A DNA stretch of 14,283 nt from contig CAYNAM010000064.1 of NCBI GenBank assembly GCA_964395065.1, forward strand, positions 1 through 14,283, written 5' to 3'. This stretch comes from Entomomonas sp964395065 (GTDB lineage: Bacteria; Pseudomonadota; Gammaproteobacteria; Pseudomonadales; Pseudomonadaceae). The position numbers and the translations under genes were made by a program. The notes under the pieces were generated by a model. It did not search any database. It was not told the DNA's origin and saw only the letters and a list, made by a program, of their open reading frames with translations. Numbering within the stretch: the first letter of the stretch is position 1; each line of letters opens with the position of its first letter. Shown piece after piece: positions 1 to 8,411 of the stretch.

Positions 1-3000
1 TATGGATTGTCTTTTACAGCCTATAGCAGTGGTTGGATTTACTTAGGCGCACTCGAGTCTGCTGATAATGAACCATGGACTTATCTCCCCCTTTTCTTAG
101 GCCCCTTTATAGTTCTTATTTTTTTTCATCGTTTTTTCACTAAAATTCTAGTTATTAGTCATAAAGAAAATATACCCTCTATTCCTATCTTTTTAGAAAA
201 ACGTTATGGTAACTCTAAAGCACTTGCTATTGTGATAACATTAGTCTGTATTCTTATTTTTATCCCTTATATTGCCTTACAATTAAGGGCAGTGACTACA
301 CTACTTTCTATCACTTTTGAGTATGATAGTGACTACTCAATAACAGCCATTAATTATATAGTCTTGGCTGTCACCATGTGCCTAGCCTTTTTAATTATTC
401 TTATATCTGGTAGGCAAGAAAACCTTGTTCAAAATAAATACAAGAGCTTGTTACTCATCGCATCAATCGGCGCTTTTTTAAAAGCCATTGCGTTTATCTC
501 TGTAGCTCTTCTTGCTTGCTATCTATTCTACAAGAATTTCACTGTTCAAAACTTAACTATTGATATTTACTCAGTAACTAAATCTATATTTTTTAAAGAA
601 TTTAATTTAGCTGAGTTTATATTTCAAACACTGATATCCATGATGGCTGGTATTTGTATTATTTATCTTTTCCAAACAAATATCGCCAAAGAGCAAAAAG
701 TCAAAGATTTTTATACTGCACGTTGGATATTTTTATTCTATCTATTAATTATTGTTTTTTGTACCGTACCTATTATCATTATTGGTCATTTAATGATTAA
801 AGATATTGGGGGTGAGTATTGGCTTGTTGTTTTACCTATATATGAAAAATCCAATGTTTTAATTCTACTAACTTTATTAGGAGGCTTTGCTGCCACTGCC
901 GGTACCACTATTATTTGTTGCTTTTCTCTATCCCGAATAATAAACCAGACTTTTTTTAGTAACTACTCACTATCTTTGTCCAGCCCGTCCTTTTTTCAGC
1001 TACAAACATTTCGTTGGCTATCAATTATTATCATTTTAGTGCTGGCTTTCATTTGCCATCTTTGCCTATCCTATCAAACAACACTGAGTGATATTGGCTG
1101 GATATCCTTCGCAGGGCTTGTTCAATTATTTCCTGCTATGCTAGGAGCACTTTATTGGCGATCTGCCAACAAACAAGGCGTCATTGTTGGGATTGTACTT
1201 GGTATCAGTTTTTGGGCGATTACATTACTATTCCCTTTGCTTTTAAAGCATGATATTTCGCAGTTTGCCACAAACTCTATTCTAGAGACTCTAGCAGCAT
1301 CACTTCCTTTCAACCTATCTTATATCACTTTTTGTACCACATTAGCTTTTATTATCAACTTTACTGTATTTTTTACTTTTTCATTACTATCAAAAAAACG
1401 TGCGGCTGAGTATTGGCAAGCCACAAAATTTATCAATCAAAATGGCTATAATCAAGGCTCAAATGCTTTTGTAGTTACTGTAGAAGACTTATTACTTATT
1501 GCTGCTCGATTTATCGGCGATAAAAAAACATTAACCCTCTTTGAAAACTTTGCAAAAGAACAAAAAATACCGTTAGTCTTAAATAATAAAGCAACACCAG
1601 AGTTAATTTACTACACAGAGCATTTGCTTGCTGAAAAACTTGGAAGTTCAACTGCTAGGGCAATGGTTGGTTCAGCCATTGAAGGCAAAGAAATGCAAAT
1701 GGAAGATGTCTTATTAATTGCGGATGAGGCTTCTGAAGTTTTACGCTTTAATCGCTCCTTACTACAAGGTGCATTAGAACATATCGACCAAGGAATCAGT
1801 GTTATTGATAAGTCGTTACAGCTCGTCTTTTGGAATCAACGCTACATGGATCTGTTCGATTACCCTGAAGATTTTATAACTGTTGGAAAACCCATCGGCG
1901 ACATTATTTATTATAATGCTACACGGGGTATGTGTGGCCCTGGATCTATTGATGAAATTGTTATTAAGCGATTAAAATGGTTATCCCTTGGTTCTGCCCA
2001 TAAATCAGAGCGTGTTTTTCCAAATGGTCGTGTCATAGAAATTATTGGCAATCCAATGCCAAGCGGTGGATTCGTGACGAGCTTTACTGATATTACAGCC
2101 TATCGTGAAGCAGAGAGAAAACTACAAGAATCAAATGAACATCTAGAACAGCGCGTTGATGCAAGAACCAAAGAACTTTCTGAACTTAATACAGCTCTCA
2201 TAAAAGCAAAAAGTCATGCAGAACAAGCCAACGAATCAAAAACTCGCTTTTTGGCCGCAGTTAGTCATGACTTAATGCAACCATTAAATGCTGCAAGGCT
2301 ATTTGCATCATCTTTATCACAAGAAACATTGCCTTCATCAGCAAAATCATTAATAGACCATTTAGAACTTTCGCTTTCATCAGCAGAAGAACTTATTTCT
2401 GATTTATTAGACATCTCTCGACTCGAAAGTGGTCGTATTGTCCCAAAAAATGAAACTGTTTCTTTAGAAGTACTATTCGATACAATTAATAAAGAATTTT
2501 CCGCCTTAATACCTGATGATATTTCATTTAAAGTCCATATTTGTCATGCCTTTGTTAAAACAGATACAAAGCTCTTAAAACGTATATTACAAAACTTTTT
2601 GACCAATGCTTTTCGCTATGGAGAAGGGCGCGTTATCTTAGGTGCGCGCCGCTTAAAAGGTTATATCCGCATTGAAGTATGGGATCAAGGACAAGGAATA
2701 CCTGAAGATAAGCAAAAAATTATTTTTGAAGAGTTTAAACGTTTAGACAGTCATCAGACCCGTGCGGAGAAAGGGCTTGGGCTAGGACTAGCCATTGCCG
2801 ATGGTTTTTGTAAATTACTAAATCATCCTATTACTGTACGCTCATGGATAGGAAAAGGTAGTGTATTTAGTGTAACAGTCCCTGTTAGTGAACCACCACA
2901 GCGTTCTAACAATAAAGATAATGATATACCCCTATTACCTCCTACGCCTGTATCTAATATTAAAACAATCGATATACTATGCGTGGATAACGAAGAATCC

Positions 3001-3336
3001 ATTTTAATTGGGATGAAAACGCTACTTTCTCGTTGGCAATGCAATGTTATGACAGCAAAAGATCAGAAAGAATGTGAAGAAATCCTTGCTAAGGATTTTA
3101 GACCACAACTTTTACTCATCGACTATCATCTTGATAGTGGCTATACAGGCACTGAGCTTATCAGATGGATACGTAACTATTTAAATAGCCCTGATATTCC
3201 AGCAATTATTATTAGTGCAGATAATACACCTGAAATAGTAGAAAAAATACAACAAGATAAGTTAGACTTTATTAAAAAGCCCATTAAACCGGCACAATTA
3301 AGGGCGCTTATTAGCCTGCATGTTAGTCTAAAATAA
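1..3336 (+). CDS. Hybrid sensor histidine kinase/response regulator with N-terminal sodium:solute symporter domain (5' partial)
   Basis: The frame is open to the window edge (Y-G-L-S-F before any start codon), so the true start lies upstream; the first usable codon inside, TTG at 7, is probably internal. Residues are numbered from 7. Residues 1-~460 are a multi-pass membrane region resembling the symporter-like sensor part of CbrA/PA3271 proteins (IPYIALQLRAV is typical). A PAS-like domain follows at ~586-695 (HIDQGISVID), then a coiled coil to ~745. The kinase core has the H-box AVSHDLMQPLN with phospho-acceptor H754, N-box N867, G1 DQGQGIP, and a glycine-rich G2 near 923 (KGLGLGLA). A receiver domain from ~988 has acidic D994, phospho-acceptor D1039, S1070 and K1091. 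All catalytic residues are present, so it should be an active phosphorelay kinase in the inner membrane. CbrA itself lacks the receiver, so PA3271-like hybrids are the closer match. Its signal is unknown, and no partner regulator is visible. Confidence 0.9.
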   Translation, partial: YGLSFTAYSSGWIYLGALESADNEPWTYLPLFLGPFIVLIFFHRFFTKILVISHKENIPSIPIFLEKRYGNSKALAIVITLVCILIFIPYIALQLRAVTTLLSITFEYDSDYSITAINYIVLAVTMCLAFLIILISGRQENLVQNKYKSLLLIASIGAFLKAIAFISVALLACYLFYKNFTVQNLTIDIYSVTKSIFFKEFNLAEFIFQTLISMMAGICIIYLFQTNIAKEQKVKDFYTARWIFLFYLLIIVFCTVPIIIIGHLMIKDIGGEYWLVVLPIYEKSNVLILLTLLGGFAATAGTTIICCFSLSRIINQTFFSNYSLSLSSPSFFQLQTFRWLSIIIILVLAFICHLCLSYQTTLSDIGWISFAGLVQLFPAMLGALYWRSANKQGVIVGIVLGISFWAITLLFPLLLKHDISQFATNSILETLAASLPFNLSYITFCTTLAFIINFTVFFTFSLLSKKRAAEYWQATKFINQNGYNQGSNAFVVTVEDLLLIAARFIGDKKTLTLFENFAKEQKIPLVLNNKATPELIYYTEHLLAEKLGSSTARAMVGSAIEGKEMQMEDVLLIADEASEVLRFNRSLLQGALEHIDQGISVIDKSLQLVFWNQRYMDLFDYPEDFITVGKPIGDIIYYNATRGMCGPGSIDEIVIKRLKWLSLGSAHKSERVFPNGRVIEIIGNPMPSGGFVTSFTDITAYREAERKLQESNEHLEQRVDARTKELSELNTALIKAKSHAEQANESKTRFLAAVSHDLMQPLNAARLFASSLSQETLPSSAKSLIDHLELSLSSAEELISDLLDISRLESGRIVPKNETVSLEVLFDTINKEFSALIPDDISFKVHICHAFVKTDTKLLKRILQNFLTNAFRYGEGRVILGARRLKGYIRIEVWDQGQGIPEDKQKIIFEEFKRLDSHQTRAEKGLGLGLAIADGFCKLLNHPITVRSWIGKGSVFSVTVPVSEPPQRSNNKDNDIPLLPPTPVSNIKTIDILCVDNEESILIGMKTLLSRWQCNVMTAKDQKECEEILAKDFRPQLLLIDYHLDSGYTGTELIRWIRNYLNSPDIPAIIISADNTPEIVEKIQQDKLDFIKKPIKPAQLRALISLHVSLK

Positions 3337-3363
3337 AAAAGACATGTAAAACATGTCTTTTTT
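3335..3363. terminator. Bidirectional rho-independent terminator between the convergent kinase and GAPDH genes
   Basis: The arms GACATGT (3341-3347) and ACATGTC (3351-3357) pair perfectly around an AAA loop. Six A precede and six T follow, so the stem can extend to 13 bp. Each strand reads a hairpin followed by a T tract. It begins within the kinase stop codon and lies 18 nt from the GAPDH stop, so it can end both transcripts. Confidence 0.85.
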
Positions 3364-3381
3364 ATAGCAAATAGTTAATCC

Positions 3382-4833
3382 TTAATCTTTAGGAAAAGCT
3401 AACCGTCTTACATTCGCAATATTTTCAACAATGCGAATCACTTGTGAGCTATAACCAAACTCATTATCGTACCAGACATACAATACCGCATGATTATCAG
3501 TGCAAATTGTTGCTGCCGCATCAACAATACCCGCATGGCGAGAACCAACAAAATCGCTTGAAACAACTTCTGTGGAATCAATAAAGTCTATTTGTCTATG
3601 TAATTTAGAGTGTAAGGCTATATTCCTTAGATAGTCATTTAGTGCGTCTCTGGTAGTCGTTTTACCAAGATTAAGATTAAGAATAGCTAAAGAAACATTA
3701 GGGGTAGGCACACGAATAGCATTACCTGTTAGCTTTCCTGCTAACTCTGGAAGTGCTTTGGCTGCAGCAGTAGCCGCCCCTGTCTCTGTAATAACCATAT
3801 TAAGTGCAGCACTACGACCACGACGGCTTCCTTTATGGAAATTATCAATTAAATTTTGGTCATTGGTATAAGAATGAACAGTTTCTACATGCCCATTTTC
3901 AATTCCAAACTCATCATTAATAACCTTTAGTACAGGAACGATGGCATTGGTTGTACAGGAGGCTGCTGAAATTATCTTATCATCTTTGGTAATTAAATTA
4001 TCATTAACACCATAAACAATATTTTTTAACTTTCCTTTACCAGGAGCTGTTAAAATAACACGTGATACACCTGGACATTTTAAATGTTGTCCTAATCCCT
4101 CTTCATCACGCCATTTACCTGTATTATCAATGACAATCGCATTATTAATACCATATTGGGTATAATCAACACTACTCGGATCACTTGAATAAATAATTTG
4201 GATTAAGCTGCCATTGACAGATAGTGTATTATTTTTTTCATCTACAATAACAGTTCCTTTAAAAGCGCCATGAACTGAATCTCTACGTAATAAATTAGCA
4301 CGTTTCTCTAAATCATCTTCAGAACCTTTACGAACCACAATAGCTCTTAATCTTAAGCCATCACCACTACCTGTTCTTTCAATCATAATACGCGCTAATA
4401 GGCGCCCAATACGACCAAAACCATAAAGAACTACATCAGCACCACAATCAGCAGGTTGATCTTCTTGCTTATCAATAATATCAACGAGTTCTTTTCTTAA
4501 AAAAGCATCAGGTGTTAAAGATTTTTCATCTCGATACTTAACAGCTAAACGTCCAAGATCAATAGAAGCAGACCCTAAGTTTAATTCAGCCATAGCTACC
4601 AAAAGCGGATAGGTCTCTTTGACTGAAAGTTCAGCTTCACTTCCAAAACGGTATTGGGTTGAGGCATGAATTTGCAAAATAGAAACAACTGATTGGTTAA
4701 TTAGGCTCACACCGTAGATAGAAGTAACGACGTGATTCTTACGATATAATTGACCAACTAGCGGGATCATGTTTTCGGCTAATGTTTCACGATCAGTCCA
4801 CTCAGTAAGACATTTTTGTGATGTTTGTGACAC
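3382..4833 (-). CDS. gap: Glyceraldehyde-3-phosphate dehydrogenase, long pseudomonad form with N-terminal extension
   Basis: The protein has 483 residues against about 335 for classical GAPDH. The first ~130 residues are an extra domain seen in Pseudomonas-type homologues (PA3001-like). The NAD(P)-binding motif GFGRIGR is at 138-144, the catalytic cysteine is C293 in SAASCTTN, the catalytic histidine is H320 in ETVHSYT, and the C-terminal signature reads YDNEFGYS (455-462), with F where classical enzymes have W. The predicted reaction is reversible oxidative phosphorylation of glyceraldehyde-3-phosphate in the cytosol. The segment after the second strand (AIVVRKGSEDD) lacks an obvious acidic residue at the usual NAD-selecting place, so NADP use or a gluconeogenic role is possible but only inferred. 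The start is GTG, preceded by a good ribosome site GGAAGG (4841-4846 on this strand) at 7 nt. It is monocistronic, with its own promoter and terminator. Confidence 0.9.
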   Translation of the reverse strand: MSQTSQKCLTEWTDRETLAENMIPLVGQLYRKNHVVTSIYGVSLINQSVVSILQIHASTQYRFGSEAELSVKETYPLLVAMAELNLGSASIDLGRLAVKYRDEKSLTPDAFLRKELVDIIDKQEDQPADCGADVVLYGFGRIGRLLARIMIERTGSGDGLRLRAIVVRKGSEDDLEKRANLLRRDSVHGAFKGTVIVDEKNNTLSVNGSLIQIIYSSDPSSVDYTQYGINNAIVIDNTGKWRDEEGLGQHLKCPGVSRVILTAPGKGKLKNIVYGVNDNLITKDDKIISAASCTTNAIVPVLKVINDEFGIENGHVETVHSYTNDQNLIDNFHKGSRRGRSAALNMVITETGAATAAAKALPELAGKLTGNAIRVPTPNVSLAILNLNLGKTTTRDALNDYLRNIALHSKLHRQIDFIDSTEVVSSDFVGSRHAGIVDAAATICTDNHAVLYVWYDNEFGYSSQVIRIVENIANVRRLAFPKD

Positions 4834-4877
4834 TTACACACCTTCCATTCGTTAATTAGAGGATTAAGGACGGTCCT

Positions 4878-4907
4878 ATTATGCCAAAAAAAAGGCTATT
4901 CCATCAA
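4878..4907 (-). promoter_or_regulatory. Candidate promoter of the GAPDH gene, overlapping the upstream terminator
   Basis: On the minus strand a -35-like TTGATG (4902-4907) is followed after 18 nt by an extended -10, TGG-CATAAT (-10 at 4878-4883). A transcript would start near 4871, leaving a leader of about 38 nt. The spacer is the right arm and T tract of the upstream gene's terminator. The perfect 11-nt palindrome AGGACGGTCCT (4867-4877) abuts the -10 at the expected start point and could be an operator. This is the only reasonable promoter in the short space after the terminator, but it is a visual match only. Confidence 0.45.
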
Positions 4908-4924
4908 TGAAAAGGAATAGCCTT
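4886..4924 (-). terminator. Rho-independent terminator of the LpxO-like gene
   Basis: Perfect 11-bp arms AAGGCTATTCC (4892-4902) and GGAATAGCCTT (4914-4924) enclose an 11-nt loop. On the minus strand they are followed by a tract of eight T (4886-4893, overlapping the stem base). It lies 15 nt beyond the stop codon of the LpxO-like gene, so it ends that transcript before the GAPDH gene. Confidence 0.9.
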
Positions 4925-4939
4925 AATAATTATAATTGG

Positions 4940-5839
4940 TTAAATGATCCAAAAAATCCAAATAATGAAGAGTAAAAGCAACCATTGTTCCAAGTAATAA
5001 CGGAAACGGTTTCTTTTCTTTAACTCTTTACCACGAGCACGTATTTTATAAAGATACCCAAAAGCTTTATTAATAGCACCTGTTTTATCCCCTTCTTCAT
5101 TAGGGGAGGCCGCAGCAGCCACAATATTTTTACCAACCCAATGATTAAACGCTGTAGCCCAACGATATTTCAATGGTCGATCCATATCACAGAAGAAAAT
5201 AAGACGGCGATGATCTGTCATATTTTCAGCATAATGAATATAGGTCTCATCAAAAATAACCCCCTCACCATCTCGCCAAGAATATTTTTCACCATCAACA
5301 TCAATAAAACAACGATCATCATTAGGCGTATCTAAACCTAAATGATAGCGTAAAGATCCTGAGTAAGGATCACGATGAGTCACAAGCCTAGCGCCAGGGG
5401 GAAGCTCTGTAAACATTGCGGCTTTAACCGTAGGAATATCCCTGACTAACGCAGTAGTATAAGGGCATAATTCCATTGCCGATGGATGGCTATCGCCATA
5501 CCACTTCAAGTAAAAACGCTTCCACCCTTTACGGAAAAAGGAGTTAAATCCTGCATCATCCAATTTATCAGAGCCTTTAACTTTACCTGCTTCTAATAAA
5601 CGTTCGCCCTCTTCCTTAATTTTTTCCCAATTTTCCTCAAAGACCTTTAATTCAGGATAAATATCTGTCGAATAAAATGGTTGGCTAGGTAACTTAGAGG
5701 TCAAATAGATAATGGAATTTAGGGGAGCTAAAAAAGTTGAATGATCTTTTATTTGACGTGACCACTTATGGCGAATACGCCCACGAAAATGCACAAACAA
5801 CACACTCGCAATAAGCAATCCAATAATGATAATTTTCAA
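4940..5839 (-). CDS. lpxO: LpxO-type Fe(II)/2-oxoglutarate-dependent lipid A hydroxylase (aspartyl/asparaginyl beta-hydroxylase family)
   Basis: At 299 residues it matches LpxO (about 300). A membrane helix fills residues 1-18, and the last ~16 residues are very hydrophobic (WLLLLFIIWIFWII), so both ends probably touch the inner membrane. The iron ligands of the family are visible as HRD (H155, D157) and distal H202 in DETYIH. The arginines after DH (211-212) are suited to binding 2-oxoglutarate. LpxO proteins 2-hydroxylate a secondary acyl chain of lipid A at the cytoplasmic face; the exact substrate here is inferred. The start must be TTG (5837-5839): the codon just upstream is TAA and the next methionine is at residue 122. 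An AGGTGG ribosome site lies 5 nt before it. The gene stands alone, with its own terminator downstream. A broader aspartyl/asparaginyl hydroxylase role is the alternative. Confidence 0.85.
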   Translation of the reverse strand: MKIIIIGLLIASVLFVHFRGRIRHKWSRQIKDHSTFLAPLNSIIYLTSKLPSQPFYSTDIYPELKVFEENWEKIKEEGERLLEAGKVKGSDKLDDAGFNSFFRKGWKRFYLKWYGDSHPSAMELCPYTTALVRDIPTVKAAMFTELPPGARLVTHRDPYSGSLRYHLGLDTPNDDRCFIDVDGEKYSWRDGEGVIFDETYIHYAENMTDHRRLIFFCDMDRPLKYRWATAFNHWVGKNIVAAAASPNEEGDKTGAINKAFGYLYKIRARGKELKKRNRFRYYLEQWLLLLFIIWIFWII

Positions 5840-5984
5840 TTATTCCACCTACCTATTGTATAAATTTATTGTGATAAGCTTTTTAATACAAATATTTTAT
5901 TAAATAAGCACTATAATAACAAGTTAATCTAGCCCTATAAATATGATGCTAAAAAATAATAGGGATATATAGTCTCAAATCAAA

Positions 5985-6422
5985 CTATACTTCTAACAAA
6001 AACGTCACAGGCCCATCATTGATAAGATCAATTTGCATATGCGCACCAAACTGCCCAGTTGCTACAATGTCATATTTCTGTTTAGCTTGGCCTAATAAAT
6101 AATTAAACAACTGCTCACCTAACAAAGGATCTGCCGCACTTGAAAAACTAGGTCTTAAACCACTTTTGGTATTAGCCACTAGCGTAAATTGTGATACCAA
6201 TAATAAACCACCATGAATATCAAGTAGCGATTTATTCATCTTATCATTTTCATCAGAGAAGATTCGATAATTTAATAATTTGTGCAGTAATTTATCAGCT
6301 CTATCTGAAGTATCATCTGATTCCACACCAACTAATACCAATATACCCGTATTAATTTCACCTATGATTTTTTTATTAACAGAAACACTTGCATGTGTAA
6401 CCCGTTGTATTAATGCTTTCAT
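5985..6422 (-). CDS. dtd: D-aminoacyl-tRNA deacylase
   Basis: This is a full-length 145-residue DTD. It hydrolyses D-amino acids (for example D-Tyr, D-Asp) wrongly attached to tRNA, as a cytosolic homodimer. The N-terminus MKALIQRVTHASV is typical of the family. The two active-site signatures are present: SQFTL at 77-81 (with T80) and NDGPVTF around 136-141, which holds the Gly-cisPro pair that excludes L-amino acids. The start ATG lies 9 nt after the stop of the proline iminopeptidase gene, with AGG about 4 nt before it, so it is the last gene of a likely three-gene minus-strand operon. The pip-dtd order also occurs in Pseudomonas. No clear hairpin with a T tract follows it in 5840-5984. Confidence 0.96.
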   Translation of the reverse strand: MKALIQRVTHASVSVNKKIIGEINTGILVLVGVESDDTSDRADKLLHKLLNYRIFSDENDKMNKSLLDIHGGLLLVSQFTLVANTKSGLRPSFSSAADPLLGEQLFNYLLGQAKQKYDIVATGQFGAHMQIDLINDGPVTFLLEV

Positions 6423-6431
6423 ATAACCTGC

Positions 6432-7391
6432 CTAAAATTGCGTTAATAACCGATGAGCTATGTTATAGGTAGCTCTAATCAATGCATCAGCTGTACCACG
6501 CTCAAAAGCGGAATGTCCTGACTCACTGATAATATTTAACTCACTGTTTGTCCACAATTTGTGCAGTTGCCAAGCATTGTCTAATGGGCAGATAACATCA
6601 TAACGCCCATGTACAATAACGCCAGGAATATGAGCAATTTTGCTCATATCCTTTAAAAGTTGATTAGGCTCTAAATAGGCGTTATTAATAAAATAATGGC
6701 ACTCAATACGTGCCATTGCTAACGCTTTTTTGGGTTCTAGAAATGTGTCTGATATTTTTACATTAGGTACAAGCATTATGGTTCTCCCCTCCCAGCCAGA
6801 CCAAGCTTTTGCTGCTTCGAGCTGTGTCTTTTCATCGGGGCTTGTTAAACGCTTATAAAAAGCCTGAACCAAATCATCACGTTCATCAATAGGAATAGGA
6901 GCAATATAATCTTCCCAAAAATCCGGAAATAAACGACTAGCACCCTCCTGATAAAACCATTTAATCTCTGACGGGCGACATAAAAAAATGCCCCGTAATA
7001 TTAGACCTAACACTCGACTAGGATGGGTTTGTGCATAAGCTAAAGCCAGTGTTGATCCCCACGAACCACCAAAAACAATCCATTGATCAATGAATAACTG
7101 TTGACGAATTACTTCAATATCAGAAACCAAATCCCATGTAGTATTGTTTTCCAAACTTGCATAAGGGGTAGATTTTCCACAACCTCGCTGATCAAACGTA
7201 ATAATGCGATAAATCGTTGGATCAAAAAAGCGTGCACTGTTTTCATCACATCCGCCACCTGGACCACCGTGTAAAAATAATACGGGTAATCCAGTAGGCG
7301 AACCACTTTCCTCTACATATAGAACATGTGGTTCAGTGACGCTCACCTTATGTACAGCATAAGGCTTAATCTTTGGAAATAGTGCATGCAT
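6432..7391 (-). CDS. pip: Proline iminopeptidase (prolyl aminopeptidase), alpha/beta hydrolase
   Basis: This 319-residue enzyme should release N-terminal proline from peptides (EC 3.4.11.5, family S33). Visible features are the oxyanion segment HGGPGGG (41-47), the DQRGCGKS stretch typical of this family (67-74), the nucleophile elbow GGSWGS with S110, and the remaining catalytic residues D265 (GRYD) and H293 (SGH). The helical cap lies between ~135 and 240. The length is normal and there is no signal peptide, so it acts in the cytosol. ATG start; a GGA lies 8 nt upstream. It begins 17 nt after the binding-protein stop and ends 9 nt before dtd, which suggests co-transcription. Nothing links its activity to the binding protein beyond position. 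Confidence 0.95.
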   Translation of the reverse strand: MHALFPKIKPYAVHKVSVTEPHVLYVEESGSPTGLPVLFLHGGPGGGCDENSARFFDPTIYRIITFDQRGCGKSTPYASLENNTTWDLVSDIEVIRQQLFIDQWIVFGGSWGSTLALAYAQTHPSRVLGLILRGIFLCRPSEIKWFYQEGASRLFPDFWEDYIAPIPIDERDDLVQAFYKRLTSPDEKTQLEAAKAWSGWEGRTIMLVPNVKISDTFLEPKKALAMARIECHYFINNAYLEPNQLLKDMSKIAHIPGVIVHGRYDVICPLDNAWQLHKLWTNSELNIISESGHSAFERGTADALIRATYNIAHRLLTQF

Positions 7392-7408
7392 AATTGTGTT
7401 CCATTAAG

Positions 7409-8365
7409 TTATTTTGCTAAGTACTTCTTAACAACTGTCATACCCTCTTCGCCCCGCTCATTTTTAATACCTGCTAGCCATGTTTTTAATAGTTCTGGAT
7501 GTTTTTTTAAATAAGCTCTAGCGGCTACTTTAGCAGGCACTTTATTTTCTAAAATATCTGTCATTAATTCATTTTCCATATCGACTGTAAAACGAATTTG
7601 CCTAACCAATTTAGCTTCTGCTGGACAACGCTTTTGAAAATCAGATGAAATCAAAGTAAATACTTTAGCACTACCATAGTTAGCACCAAATACTTCATCC
7701 CCCCCCTCTAAATACTTCATATCAATTTGACGATTCATAGGGTGAGGCTCCCAGCCTAAAAATACGATGGGCTTTTTGGCTTTAACTGCACGCTGTACTT
7801 GACTAAGCATAGCTGCTTCACTTGATTCCCTTAACTTAAAACCACCTAAATCAAAAAGATTTTCAGCAATCATTTTATCAATAAGCATATTGCCGTCATT
7901 ACCCGCCTCGACACCAAATATCTGTCCATTAAGCTCTTTTTTAAACTTAGCAATATCGCTAAATGACTTGAGACCTGCATCATATGCATAAGTCGGAACC
8001 GCAAGCGTGTATTTGGCACCCTCTAAATTTGCCTTCTCAGGCACGATGATTGTTTTATCAGCAATATAAGGGGCTGCTAATGTATCCATCGTTGGTGACC
8101 AATAGCCTAAAAAAGCATCAATCTTTCCTCTTGAAACACTGGTAAAAGCAATAGGAACAGAAATAGTAGGAACACTTACATCAAGTCCTAAACCTTCAGC
8201 TACAACACTCACCATGGCTGTTGTTGCACTAATATCAGCCCAGCCAGACTCTGCAAGCTTAATATTCTGACAGCTTGTTGATAATTGTGACTCATCAGCA
8301 AATGTAAATAAACTCGCTGTTAGTCCTAATAATCCCGTGCATAATACCCTTCTCAACTTACACAT
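7409..8365 (-). CDS. Choline/betaine-type ABC transporter periplasmic binding protein (ChoX-like, OpuAC family), orphan
   Basis: The 318-residue protein starts with a signal peptide (basic CKLRR, hydrophobic core, likely cleavage after ~23 at FTFA). In ChoX of Sinorhizobium, an aromatic box of W43, W90, Y119 and W205 with D45 and N156 holds choline's trimethylammonium. The corresponding residues here are W42, D44, W89, Y119, N156 and W205, in the motifs SGWAD, GYWSP, YTLA, AGNDGN and GWEPHP. The ligand is therefore probably choline, possibly acetylcholine, betaine or carnitine. It would deliver the ligand to an inner-membrane transporter, but no permease or ATPase gene lies nearby; pseudomonads are known to have solitary binding proteins of this type. 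The ATG has a strong AGGAG site (8373-8377 on this strand) 7 nt upstream. First gene of the minus-strand cluster with pip and dtd. Confidence 0.9.
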   Translation of the reverse strand: MCKLRRVLCTGLLGLTASLFTFADESQLSTSCQNIKLAESGWADISATTAMVSVVAEGLGLDVSVPTISVPIAFTSVSRGKIDAFLGYWSPTMDTLAAPYIADKTIIVPEKANLEGAKYTLAVPTYAYDAGLKSFSDIAKFKKELNGQIFGVEAGNDGNMLIDKMIAENLFDLGGFKLRESSEAAMLSQVQRAVKAKKPIVFLGWEPHPMNRQIDMKYLEGGDEVFGANYGSAKVFTLISSDFQKRCPAEAKLVRQIRFTVDMENELMTDILENKVPAKVAARAYLKKHPELLKTWLAGIKNERGEEGMTVVKKYLAK

Positions 8366-8411
8366 TACTTATCTCCTAATATTACAACTCGTTTACTAGC
8401 CACATTACGCT

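Noticed and set aside
2823..3044. Minus-strand open frame inside the kinase gene, and similar antisense frames within thiD, the acyltransferase gene and the small gene at 12758.
   Set aside because: Each is fully covered by a well-supported gene in another frame, with no recognisable family and no ribosome site.
5840..5984. Short inverted repeats after dtd (CCCTAT...ATAGGG; TATAGT...ACTATA) as terminators.
   Set aside because: The stems are only 6 bp with loops of 10-20 nt and no T tract follows; expected by chance in AT-rich spacer.
7409..8365. A full osmoprotectant uptake system or novel operon linking it to pip and dtd.
   Set aside because: No permease or ATPase gene is present, and pip-dtd is a known pairing in pseudomonads; simple co-transcription explains the arrangement.
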